Below are positions 1 to 10,659 of a stretch of 64,000 bases of DNA, one piece after another; the stretch's first letter is position 1; every line of letters starts with the position of its first letter. The notes below the pieces were generated by a model. It was not told the origin of the DNA. It ran no database searches and was given only the letters and a program-made list of their open reading frames with translations. The stretch is taken from positions 19,777,638-19,841,637 of the forward strand of contig OY540815.1 of NCBI GenBank assembly GCA_961205875.1. Reading direction: 5' to 3'. Origin of the DNA: Sialis fuliginosa. Its lineage: Eukaryota > Arthropoda > Insecta > Megaloptera > Sialidae. The position numbers and the translations under genes were made by a program.

Positions 1-283
1 AGGAAGAAGTTACAATAATTTTCTAACATGGAAAGAAAGTTTTTAGTTCAGATTGCATTTCTTAAGAAGTGAAATGTGTTTTGTGTATTTGATACTTAAA
101 GTTTTTATAGTTTGTTAATCAAAATGTAGAAGCTTTAAAAATAATATCAAATATTATTCTGTTCATTTCAAACGTTCGATCTTCTCAAGTTATAGGATTT
201 TAAAGTTTTGATAGTTTTTAGTACAGCAGTCATTATTTTACACTTACATGTTCAATGTTTTAGAAATTCCGATAGTTTTTGAC

Positions 284-818
284 ATAAGGTACTGGCACAG
301 TTATGGCCGCTATAAGAGCAAGGTTTACTGTTTTTGTGATTGACGGGCTTCATTTTTGTAATTATCATGAACTCATATTACTAATAAAACAAGTAACATT
401 TTATTTAATCAATTGTTTTATAAATTATAGCCTTCTATTTTGTTTTTCCTCCAGTAATGGATAAAGTAAAACCAGTAAAGAGCACGCAGTGATGAACACT
501 TGCTTATGATTACAAAATGATAAGTATATACTACGACACAAAAGATATAAAAGAAAGAATCGTCAAATTTGAAACAATGGCAATTTGATAATATAATAAT
601 TAACAAATAAATTATACTAATACTTAGTTTAAATGTCCACCATTTTGACACCTATTGGCCAATTTTCATCAAATCAGACTGTAAGACAGTTAAATGTATA
701 TAGATTAATATTCAGAAATGGTAGTAATCAAATATCAACAAATATTTCTAATTCAGTACATTTAATTAAAAAATAGCCAATACTGGAATCATATCCAAGA
801 CTGGTGCCAGTACCTTAT
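284..818 (+). repeat. Dispersed element with ATAAGGTACTGGC termini, copy 1
   Basis: Non-autonomous DNA transposon-like repeat of about 535 bp with terminal inverted repeats: ATAAGGTACTGGC at the left and GCCAGTACCTTAT at the right. The left end continues as AGTTATGGCCGCTATAAGAGC, also present in the other copies. Closely similar copies lie at 6388-6820, 43181-43716, 47483-47948 (opposite strand) and 58337-58772. I see no clear target-site duplication, so the superfamily is unassigned. A short frame at 633-770 begins MSTILTPIG and recurs in other copies, but its differences between copies look non-synonymous and one copy has a stop. It is probably a fossil rather than a gene. Confidence 0.8.
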
Positions 819-1137
819 AGCTTTTAAAACCGGAGTAATACAAAGAAGTGTCTCAATAAGTGTATCATAAAGTTCAATTTTGCAATGAGATACGTTTATT
901 TATTATTTCTTAATTACATATAAACAAATGTTAAAGAAAATATAATTTGTGTAACAAATTCTGAGGATATATTTTAAAAACACCTCTATCCAGTTCTTTG
1001 AGGGTCAGTGGTTATTAATCACGTATACACACCTAACTTTAAATCATAACTGAAATCCTTTACGCATATTTCAAAGAGAAACTTTTCCCGGAAGAAGATC
1101 TTTGAGATAAATCTACAAACTTCAAGACACGTATTGT

Positions 1138-1225
1138 CGAGCGTCAATCATCCCATGCAGTTCCCGGCAGGTCTGTGTCGGGATACCGGGTAGGCTCCCG
1201 CGGGATGCCCGACCCGCTGTGGTAA
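1138..1225. repeat. GC-rich hairpin segment, probable retroelement tail
   Basis: An isolated GC-rich block in AT-rich sequence. It contains CGGGT and ACCCG about 25 bases apart with CCCGCGGG between them, so it can fold into a strong stem. No coding frame or tRNA boxes are convincing. The composition suggests the structured 3' end of a non-LTR retrotransposon, but I cannot name the family. Confidence 0.35.
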
Positions 1226-1366
1226 TCATTATTTCTCTTGACAGACATATTTGATTTTCTTGCAGCTTCAAAGTAAATTATTTTATGGAAAATGTGTTGC
1301 TTACACTGATATGAAGATTATCGTATTTTATCATAATATATTATGATCTTTATTACTTTCACTAAT

Positions 1367-1398
1367 ATAGTAAGGGGTACTGTATCACCCCTTACTAT
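1367..1398. repeat. Perfect 12-bp hairpin
   Basis: ATAGTAAGGGGT at 1367-1378 pairs exactly with ACCCCTTACTAT at 1387-1398, leaving an 8-base loop. It is probably the fused or internal end of a small DNA element related to the repeat at 1560-1815. It is not flanked by any gene, so I do not call it a terminator. Confidence 0.5.
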
Positions 1399-1559
1399 TC
1401 CAAGTTGATTAAGACACAGGAAATTTAACATGAGGACAATTAGACTTGTTGTAGTAACCTTTGGTCAAATTTAACAATGTGTGATTGGTGTATCTACTTA
1501 GATCTATGGAGATATACATAGATCAAACATTTCATTCGGCCATCTTATTATATTTTTAT

Positions 1560-1815
1560 AATTTGTAGTTTTAGATTTAGACAAATTATTTTTTTTAAAT
1601 GAAACAGCAGTTTATAGATTAATCGAAATAACTATCATAAACGCAAACAAAATCACTTATTTACATTTGTGGAAACAAAACACTAACATTTAATTTGTCA
1701 AGGAAAACAATATAACCGATATGCAATGAAGTTAGGCGCCTATCGCACCATTTAAGAAATTAGAAAACTACTTTTCGAGATATAAAGGTGTTCCAATACA
1801 CCATACTTTCCCCTA
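1560..1815 (+). repeat. Dispersed repeat shared with 25615-26400
   Basis: Shares long similar stretches, in the same orientation, with the right-hand region 25615-26400: TTTTAGACAAATTATTTTTT, AGCAGTTTATAGATT, AAACAAAACACTAACATT, TCAAGGAAAACAATATA and CTTCCCCTA-like ends. The copy here is shorter. Ends resembling TAGGGGAA suggest a DNA transposon inserted at TA, but this copy lacks a clear left terminus. Confidence 0.6.
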
Positions 1816-2315
1816 TATTGTGTTAAACAAACATTTTTTGGTCCTAGTCAACGTTTCTTCCGGTGTATGCCTGCTTTACACACACACATTTTAAAACACT
1901 TTGAAAAACAATACTAATCTTCTTCGAATTTTGTGGCCAAACTTTTTTATGGGACAAATACGTCAATAAAAAGTAGATCTCAATATTTTATAGATATTCG
2001 TATGTTATTATTAATAAAACTTTTATATTAAAATCCACACATAAAATCGAAAAACAACCACATATCAGTGATGATACACAATGTTTCTGAGATCACATAA
2101 ATGTTCTCATACGTCTATGATCGCTTTATACACAATATCAACACAGTAAATCTGTCCTGTAACAAATTGTTAGCTCAACGCGTCAACACACGTCTGTCAT
2201 GTGTTTCTAGTTTGTAGGTGGTTTGATTTGTTCACACAATAAATGTCTTTGTGTGAGACGTATACTGGCTGGATAAAAAACGTGTTCTTTTATGTGACAT
2301 AGAACTATGTATGGA

Positions 2316-2632
2316 TCTTGGCTTCTGGGTATAAACCGCGTCGATTTGGTCGTGTTATCGGCCAACGTTTCGTCACACATTGCAGTGGACACTGAAGATG
2401 TCCACACTGAGGCTTCCGCGGTGATCTTAATATGAATCTTAGCTCTGGGCGTAAGCCACATCGATTTGGTCGTGTTATCGGCCAACGTTTCGTCACACAT
2501 TGCAGTGGATACTGAAGATGTCCACACTGTAATGTGTGACGAAACGTTGGCCGATAAGACGACCAAATCGACGCGGTTTACACCCAGAGCCAAGATCCAT
2601 ATCAAGATCACCGCGGAAGCCTCAAGACTTGT
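2316..2632. repeat. Array of two direct and one inverted 120-bp repeat units
   Basis: The block starting TCGATTTGGTCGTGTTATCG at 2341 recurs exactly 120 bases later at 2461, and the same unit occurs inverted at 2530-2632 (ACGAAACGTTGGCCGATAA). The junction carries CTGAAGATG, a CACAC/GTGTG stem, then ACGAAACG. This resembles the hairpin motif at 31264, 41905 and 59331. Open frames of 134 and 63 codons across it on the minus strand are by-products of the duplicated GC-richer unit. It is most likely transposable-element terminal sequence (Penelope-like or similar, not proven). Confidence 0.75.
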
Positions 2633-2939
2633 ATAGAACTATGTAACTATTAATTATGTGTATGGAATATGTCATGCCAAATCATGACCTTAACTATTTT
2701 TGATTTTGGTCATTATTTTATAACATTTAGTTTTTTTTTCAGAATTTATTTTTATCTCTGTGAAAAAATCTTACATAATCAAATAAATATGTATGAATAT
2801 TCGTTTTTGATGTTTTTTTCCAGTATTCTTCCAAACAATTCTCAATAATTGTTTTGCAAATTACAATTTTTTTAAGAATTGTCTGATCGTGGATCTAGTT
2901 TTCTTTCTATTTTTTTTTTTAATTTTGAAAAAAAAAATG

Positions 2940-3377
2940 TTATTCGCTATGGTCAGTGACCACTCTGTCACCTATCGGATAAAACTTGAACCCTTCTGAT
3001 GTTCCTAAACAATTAAGATTTCTATTATTAATATTATTTACCGTTCAATGTAAATGTATTATTAAAAAAATTAATGGTAGTAAAGTCTGCACACCAAATA
3101 TAAATATTTTTATAATTAATGTTGGTTTAGTATAAATTTTTCAGCCATATTTCTTTTACAGCTGCAATTTTTGGTAATAGATGAAAACTTAATGTTTTAT
3201 TGCATGAATTATTGTTATAATTTGGTACAGCACAATGTTTTAGTTTTTCTTTTATCTTTGATTACATTTTAATAATTTACATAATATTTAAAATTTTCAA
3301 ATCGCTGTTTGGGTACTTCAGAAGGGTTCACTTTTTATCCGATAGGTAGCAGAGTGGTGACTGACCATAGCGAATAA
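2940..3377. mobile_element. 438-bp MITE with long terminal inverted repeats
   Basis: TTATTCGCTATGGTCAGT at 2940 is matched inverted by ACTGACCATAGCGAATAA ending at 3377. The arms stay similar for about 65 bases (CTATCGGATAAAA, TGAACCCTTCTGA). The interior is AT-rich and non-coding. Because the outermost bases are self-complementary, the target-site duplication (TTA or TA) cannot be separated from the terminus. Superfamily not assigned. Confidence 0.8.
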
Positions 3378-4003
3378 ATTAATTTCTTCCACTTCAAAAT
3401 ACTTGTACCTGGCCTACTGTATAAACAAAATATACCTAATTAATTTAAAATAGAAGGAAACCTAGTATTGTATTACAAAAGTATATCATTAAAAATATTG
3501 AAATAATATGTTGCTTTAAGTAACTGTGCATATATTATGAGTTATTTTATGTAAAAATGTACAAAATTGCTTTGTTGATTAAAGTTAATATGTGGCATGG
3601 AAAAGAATAATGTAAATAGATGTACATACATTATACGTTCATAAACATATGTTATATACTTATGCACATTGTGTATGTGGAATGCAGAAATAATACAAAA
3701 TAAATATGTATGGATATCAGATGTGTGACATTTCATACACAAACAGTGATAATGGCGGCGCATCGACCGTTGTTGCATAAAGGTGCTTATACAGTGCAAG
3801 AGTGACAGATCAATGTGATGATTTCTACCAAAGGCAATACTGGTTCCACTCGCGTTTTCACGTTGTCAAAATATCGACATTTTATCTATTTCAGTTTTTA
3901 ATGAAATTTGTATGACAACTTACAATGAAAAATATATATTGAATAAATCGCAGAATATTTTGATCTTATATTTGCATGTATAGGGATATCTCGAATAAAT
4001 TAA

Positions 4004-4608
4004 CACTAGAAAGACGGGAGCAGTCATTTGACGGTAATTTCAATTTCAATATTGAATAATTCAAAAACAATTTGACTTACCGTACTGAGACTTTGTGACT
4101 TTTATTAATACTAGTAGTTAAATGATACTATGTATCAAAATAATTCACATGTCTTTTCTTTATTGTTTAAAATATTGATATACCGACAAAGACGGCGGCG
4201 GTCTTTTGACGGTTATGATCTGATAAATGTTTTTAATTGTTGTATGTTTTTAATTGTTGTTGAGAGGGTACAACAATAAATACGTATATGAATTGCTTTT
4301 ATTTTATCAGTCAAAGGAGTGGTCAGTATAGTTTCGACCGCCTGTAATTGTGGATCGATATTATTGTGAGTAATTTGTGAAAAAATGTCTCGAGGGCTTC
4401 GAGATAACGAAATACTTTCTATTTTGCAAAATATACCCGCGAAGATGAAATGTAAAAATTGTGTGTGAATATTAAAATTAATCATACATTAAATCTTGTT
4501 TTATTTCTTTACTTTAAATTACTCATAAAAAAAGATATTTACTAAATTTGTAGTTATTTGACCGGTCGCCGTCTTTGTAGGTAGGTAGATTTTCCCGTCT
4601 TTCTAGTG
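4004..4608. mobile_element. piggyBac-type MITE, TTAA-flanked
   Basis: Flanked on both sides by TTAA (4000-4003 and 4609-4612), the target site of piggyBac transposons. The termini are inverted: CACTAGAAAGACGGGA at the left and CCCGTCTTTCTAGTG at the right. Subterminal copies of the same theme appear at 4013-4037, 4188-4213 and 4552-4580 (AAAGACGGCGGCGGTC, TTTGACGG, TTTGACCGG), as is usual for this superfamily. There is no transposase. The 90-codon minus frame inside it (4213-4485) resembles no piggyBac protein and is taken as chance. Confidence 0.85.
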
Positions 4609-5055
4609 TTAAGGAGCATATAATACGGGCCTCATGTTTTTAAATATATGTAATTAATATTTTTTACTTTCTTATACAGATATATGAAAGAAATACATAT
4701 AGGAAGTATACAAGCTGAGTAAAAAATATGGAATATTGCTCTTATTTTCTAAAATATTCATTATTTAATGAAAATGTTTTTGTAAAAGTTTTTAGACAAA
4801 TTATTTCCTATGTAATGCTTATATTAAATAAATTTAGTTACGTTACTATGACATCCAACTATGTTTTTCTGACCATTTTAATTTTATTAACGAGATTGGC
4901 CAAACCAAGAGTTACACAGTTGCAGATATTCACTATTAATGAAATCTGGCATTAAATATATTATATTTTATATATAATATATTATATACCTACATTAAAA
5001 TATATTTTTTAACAATTCTTCTGAAATAAAAAGTGCCTTAATTGTGATTTTGAAA

Positions 5056-5260
5056 AAACACGTGGACGAAGCCACGGGGAAATTGTAAATGTAAGATAAT
5101 AGTGTTCGTGCGCTGTGTTGCATACAGTGTTGCCTTTAGTATTACCTATGGAAGGGACTAGATCTGCCGGGCGTTCGTCGTTGAAGCAGCCGCCAGCCGC
5201 GTCTTGCGACTCGCTCTCCCAGCCAGTAGGTGGATCGCATTGACCTGGGGAATGTCGCCA
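5056..5260. other. GC-rich island with a retroelement-like tail and a 31-codon frame
   Basis: At 5060-5085 the sequence ACGAAGCCACGGGGAA resembles the tail at 53060-53085 (ACGAAGCCGCAGGGAA) and marks a repeat end. Just right of it, 5148-5243 is unusually GC-rich and holds a plus-strand frame of 31 codons starting MEGTRSAGRSSLKQPP. The minus strand is also open over part of the block. It could be an unidentified small exon, 5'-UTR or part of the repeat. No homology is recognised. Confidence 0.3.
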
Positions 5261-6387
5261 AACAATCGGTGATGATTATTATATTAGTTCAACACAAATA
5301 CTTTATCAAAAAAAAAAACGAAAATATAACCTATAGTTTAATATTCTAAACCATTCAATAAAAGGTGTCTGTAGGAATAATATATTAATAAAAATGCCAT
5401 TATATTACGAATATTGAACTGTTCAACTATAAATCAAAAATTTTTGAAAATTTCGGATTGTTATGGTGTAAAAATAAGACTTGTTCTGCATTTTTTTAAT
5501 AATACTCTAGCCCTAGATTTGTATTGTTTATGATAATGCATCATATGCATTGGTGCTTTAATTTCGAATAGTAGGCATTCTTTTATCTATACAGAGTTAT
5601 ACCATCTTCTCTATTGTGGATTTGTCTAAATGTAATTTCATTCGATCAAAAAGAATGTATGATTTACACATAATTTAAAACAATCGATCTTACGAAGCTG
5701 TTAAAATGATATGATATGTAAAAAATACTTATGTTTTATAATACAATGTTGTACTCTACTACTTTACTATTAAGAAATACTATTTAAAATAATGTTCTAT
5801 TAATTTAAGATAATAATCTTTGTATAAAGCATGCATACATTATTTTAATTATTATTATTAATAAAAATAGAATTGAAAATTCCAGTTCCGTTACACCCTT
5901 ACTTTTTGCTAACAATAAATCCAAGTTATAATTGCAGAAAGTTAACAAAATCATTAAAATCTAAATCAACACGATTATTGTGTTTGGAATGAATTAAAAA
6001 CTTTGACAAACACGCATATAATTATAATTATAAATACTTATAAAAACAATTAAAATACACGTTTCAAAAGGACGGAAATTTATACATAATGACACATTAG
6101 GGCGAAACTTCATAATGCTTTTAGCTACATTTCACATCAGAAGTGTTTCATTCACTTGATAATAAATCATAATTTAAAAACAGCCAGAAAGTGTTAAAAT
6201 TTGTGTTTGTCACGTCAGTGTAAATAATATTAAAGCTGCACATGAGACAAGAGGTGGTGAGTAATTCTCGTTACATTTCGATTCTTATAACTGATAGTCT
6301 CGTCTCAATTTTGTCTCTTTTTCGTCTCGTAAAAATAAGCAGGTATATTCTTGATATTATCTTCTATATCAAACCGAGACTCGTGTG

Positions 6388-6820
6388 ATAAGTTACTGGC
6401 ACCAGTTATGGCCGCTATAAGAGCAATGTGTACATTGTGATTGAAGGGATTTTTTTATGTAATTCTTATGAATTCATGTTACTAATAAAACAAGTAACTC
6501 TTTGTTTAATCAATTTAATTACTAAAGTCTGCAAATATGGTTAGTTTTTTTAAATTTTAGCCTTTTATTTTGTTTATGTTTTTTTCCAGTAATTGATAAA
6601 GTAAAATCAGTAATGAGCACGCAATGATGGGCACTTGCCAATGATTACAAAATAATAAGTAATACGACACAAAAGATATAAAAGAGAGAATCGTCAAATT
6701 TGAAACAATGTAAAGCAGATTTTGACACCTTTTATCAACCTATATTTCTAATTCAATACATTTAATTTAAAAAAATAGCCTTCACTGGGTTCATATCCAA
6801 AACTGGTGCCAGTAACTTAT
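6388..6820 (+). repeat. Dispersed ATAAGKTACTGGC element, copy 2 (internally deleted)
   Basis: Same family as 284-818, with termini ATAAGTTACTGGCACCAGTT and AACTGGTGCCAGTAACTTAT. The third T in place of G is seen in both termini, so the two ends have co-varied. About 100 bases of the interior are missing, including the section that carries the conserved short frame in other copies. Confidence 0.8.
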
Positions 6821-7069
6821 ATATTTTTGGTTTTTTGATTATATTTTATTCACTTTAAAAGATTTATATTATATCAAAAAGTAAATTTTTACTTATAATT
6901 GACAATTCTTTAAGCCTGACTTTTTTTCAGTGAGACTTTAAACGAGGTTATTAATAAATCGATCTCGTCTAGGCACAATTCTAGACTGCATCGTCTAGAG
7001 CTAAGCTCTAGACCTGTCTCGGCGTATACGGCCCTAATAAAAATATATAATTTACCAGACAGTAATTCC

Positions 7070-7376
7070 CGGTATTATAAAAAAATTTCTCGAGTGCAAA
7101 AGCTAATTAGTTTCTGGCTAACGCTATCTGCTAGGCATTGAATTTAAATGACAACACACTTACAGATGTTGTGAATAAAATCGTATATATGATGACCTTG
7201 ACGCAGCGATTTAAAATAAGTGTACCTCATTAAATTCTCTTCTCGACTATACATTTCTTACCACTGTTCTAGAATCCTGAGCAAATTAATAACGATTTAA
7301 CACCTCGTAGATAGCGTTAACTACCAAGTAAATTAGCTTTACTCTGGAGCAAATACTACAATACCGAATATAACTG
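7070..7376. repeat. Foldback repeat, TTAGCTTTTGC-type arms
   Basis: The left arm (7070-7140: CGGTATTATA, CTCGAGTGCAAAAGCTAAT, AACGCTATCTGC) is matched by a diverged inverted right arm (7300-7376: AGATAGCGTTAACTACC, AAATTAGCTTTACTC, ACAATACCG). A half copy lies at 35148-35225 (GCAGATAGCGTTAGCT, CTAATTAGCTTTGC). Non-coding. Confidence 0.6.
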
Positions 7377-7737
7377 TTTCAGATATAAACATTATTGGTA
7401 CAAATTAACAAACGCAAACAGATAATTGTTGTAAAAAAATTAAATCACAATTAAAGTTACTTAAAATTATACCCACTAGAGATTTTATAGAGGTAATCAT
7501 AATTCGGGAACAATTTTGTTAAATAATCCGAGTTAAAATTAATTTAACACAGCAAAAGAGAATATAGAATTAGCAAGTACTTCGTAGTATAAGCAGAAAA
7601 TAAGAAAACTAATCAAAAACTTGACGGCAATCTACTCGACAATTCTTCAGTCGGCAGTTGTAAAACTAAACTCTGCAGAAAGAAAACGCATTAATCCTAG
7701 TTGGAAGAACGTCTCATACATATTTAAAATAAATTAA

Positions 7738-7810
7738 CCCTCTGAGTGTCGTACGGGAAGTGAGGATTGAGTCAATGCTCGTTGCAAAAATTGTCTTAAT
7801 CCCAAATTTG
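7738..7810. repeat. Possible solo piggyBac-like terminus
   Basis: TTAACCCTCTGAGTGTCG has the TTAA plus CCCT form typical of piggyBac ends. No matching right terminus was found, so this is a fragment at best. Confidence 0.35.
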
Positions 7811-10535
7811 CAAATAATTTGAATTTTAGATCTTGAGAATAACTCCCTTTACGCGCCATTAACAAATTTATACGCTTTGTAAGATACATTACTGTATAAG
7901 TTATTATATGTGTTCTGGTTTAATTATAAATGAATTATTTATAATGCTTTTTCTTATGCTGTCATAATAAATTATTAAAAAGCTCTTTATATTTGAATTT
8001 GATTTAAAAATTATATTCACTTATATTTGTATTAATTGCTTTTTTCTTGTGAAAATTGCTAAAAATACATTAAAATAATTAAAAGATTAATATTAATACA
8101 AATAAAAGTATCCACTTTTCAGTAATTTTTGCAAATTGAACGACTATAAGGGGATAAGAATGGATAAATTTATTAATATTATTACTACTAACACATATAA
8201 CAATTTGGCCGAGTTAATAATTAACGCCCGAGAGGTGACAATTAATTTTGAAAATTTTGTAAAAAACTAATAACTTTTGAACAGGTCACCTGATTTGAAT
8301 AAAAATTTAATATGTCATAGATATCACTGAGATGCTTTATTGAAAAATTGGCGAATCTGAAAACTTGACAGAACCTCCAAAATTTTTTATTTTTTATTTT
8401 TTTCGCTCAATTTTAATTTTGATTATGTGGGAGAATGAGACATTTTTTTAGTTTGTACTGCGACCTATTTAATAAAATATTTTAAAAATTTAATTAATAA
8501 ACATATACGAAACTATTATAAATTATAAAGAATTTATCATTTGGAAAATATGGAAATGGGACCACCCTTTAGCCCCCTATACCTCAGAGCTCCTAATTTA
8601 AAATTATACTACTGAAACTAAAAAGCATTTATGATTTTTTTTGTCTAAAATACAAGACAAAAAATTGTATAGAAATTATAGAACATTATATAAAAATTAA
8701 AAAACATATTTTCCAATTCACAATTTATATAACCTTTAATGTAGAAATTTGCATAAAAATAAAATAAAAAAATAATTATAATGTAAATGGGATATTCAAC
8801 CGCTATTATATAAACAAATACAATTATTTTAATTGTATGCAGTTAAAGTTTATAAATTTATACAAGTTTAACAAAATAAACGTAAGATAAAATGAGGACC
8901 GAAAATTAACTTCTATATAACACACTTCCTATTGTTTGGTTAATGAGCTTGAATGAATAGAATATGAAAACCTTTTCTTCGCCAATGTTATGGAAATTTA
9001 AATTGCATGTTCTATTCAAAAGATAAATTTGTCATTCAGAGCTACCTCATCCATAACAGAGAACTTAAAAATAAAATTAAAAATGTTTACTGGAAACGTA
9101 TTGGAAATATACTTAACTTTATAATTGTAGAGATGGTGCAAAAGTCATTTAAAGTTTTTTTTTAAATAAGGTTTAAATTGAATAATTTTTTGTATTAATA
9201 ATTAACAAGAGTGGATTATTTGATCGAATTATTAGTTGAAAAAGTTGTTTTGATTTAAAAAAAGTGCATTAATAAATAATTAATTTAAGAATTTTTATCT
9301 AGATCATACATGGACAAAGTTTTTGGTCAGCATATATTTAATTAATAATTTAGAAGGAGGAATTTAAAAATGTATATGTTTTCTTCAAAAAATAACCCTT
9401 ATGATTGTTTATAACTCAGTTTTTTTTCAAGTCTTGATAATTACAAAAATTGTATATTTCTTCAGGAGGAACTTTACTTTTATGTTTAACATATGTTAAT
9501 TTTTATGAACATAAATTATGTACAAAATTTAATTAATATTGGATTATTTTGTAGAAATTGATTATTTTAGTGAAAATATAAGAAAAACCCTTCTATATGT
9601 AATATTTAAACATTCTTCTTATGTTTTTTATTAAAAATAATAAGTAATAATAAACAGGAAAAGCACTTTTCCTGAAGAAATATCAGTTTTTTGTAGCTTC
9701 GAGTATCAACTTAATTTTTAATAATTTTTTATTGAAACAAGGTTGAATCCCTAGAGATATTTCAGTAAGAATTCTGACAACGTCGCTAATTTTAATCTAA
9801 CGGCACGGCGGTAACACAATTAATTCAAAAATGCATTTATGTATTAATTTTAGCAAGCATTAAAAAATAGAATTAAAATTGAACATCCTAACATATTATA
9901 AAACTCAATGTCTCTCTGCCTGTGTGTATTAGAACTTGTGTCTTTTTTAAATTCATCTGGCCAGATTATAGGATATATTTTGTTACGTTAGGTAACATAA
10001 GGAATAAGCAGTGACGATAATAGTAAATCAAGTCGGAAAAAAGTTTTTTTTTCTTAAACCGTTAAGTATTTAACAATATAATATAGTAAATAATTGTATA
10101 ATATAAAAAACGATACCATATTCTAGCTTTATTATATGAAGTATATTTAATGATATTGTTTGATAAAATGAGAAAATACGGCTTTGAGTGAGACTTGGCG
10201 ACTACAAATTAAACGATTCAGGCTGTCAGAACTCTTACAATGAGTATCTCTATCTTTTACACATACGTCGTCTTTGGCTTCTGAACAATTATCGAGTTTG
10301 TTATCTAACTGCTCCCATACACGTTGGTCTCGTAGGTGTCGAACAATATATTATTCTATAAACAACGTATGCATTATACTTTATACTCACTTCTCTTATC
10401 TGAAATATTGATTCTGTACATTCATACATTATGATACACACTATCTCTCTCTGTCTTCTGCGCACAGATGTCTAATAAATAATATATAAAACATAGTAAA
10501 ACAAATACGTGTGTCTCACACACTGGCGTTCTTAC

Positions 10536-10659
10536 CGAAAGGCAACTCGAATCGGCAGTCTACAAGTAGAGAGTGTCCTGTAGGATTCTTGGTGCCGACA
10601 ACTTCTCCATCTCGCATCACAAGCTCTGCTTCCAGAGATACCCATTGTCCGTTGCCCTC
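10536..10659 (-). CDS. unc-13: unc-13 exon encoding the C-terminal part of the C2A domain
   Basis: Munc13/UNC-13 proteins prime synaptic vesicles at the presynaptic active zone by acting on syntaxin and SNARE assembly; the N-terminal C2A domain of the long isoforms dimerises and binds RIM. Read on the minus strand after the acceptor TTTATTTGCAG, the 124-nt exon gives 41 codons plus one base: [14 protein letters not shown], then [20 protein letters not shown], then CRFELPF, and stops at donor GTAAGAAC. The EGxGxWxxL start, GTKxPT and the closing FELPF match the end of the Munc13-1/UNC-13L C2A domain. It joins in frame to the exon at 40877-40994 (SNE|EGNG). It is far more GC-rich than its surroundings. 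Identification is from remembered family motifs, not a search. Confidence 0.93.

Larger units (their letters stand above)
1..10535 (-). other. unc-13: unc-13 intron downstream of the 124-nt exon (partial)
   Basis: Begins with the strong donor GTAAGAAC directly after the exon ending at 10536. No next exon is visible before the window edge. That exon should begin with two bases completing a codon after G and continue the Munc13 sequence after ELPF (typically an acidic helix), and I found no such reading frame. The intron is therefore at least 10.5 kb. It holds the repeats listed separately. Stretches 1-283, 820-1130, 3380-4000, 4610-5050, 5260-6385, 6825-7065 and 7810-10535 are AT-rich with nothing I recognise. 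Confidence 0.85.

Noticed and set aside
631-772. MSTILTPIG... micro-frame repeated in four copies of the ATAAGGTACTGGC element
   Set aside because: Differences between copies look non-synonymous and one copy has a stop (CAG to TAG), so there is no sign of selection on the protein.
1367-1398. Transcription terminator hairpin
   Set aside because: Eukaryotic intronic context, no upstream gene end; the hairpin fits transposon ends better.
2207-2611. 134-codon minus frame with internal repeat
   Set aside because: The peptide repeat simply reflects the 120-bp duplicated DNA unit; no protein family was recognised.
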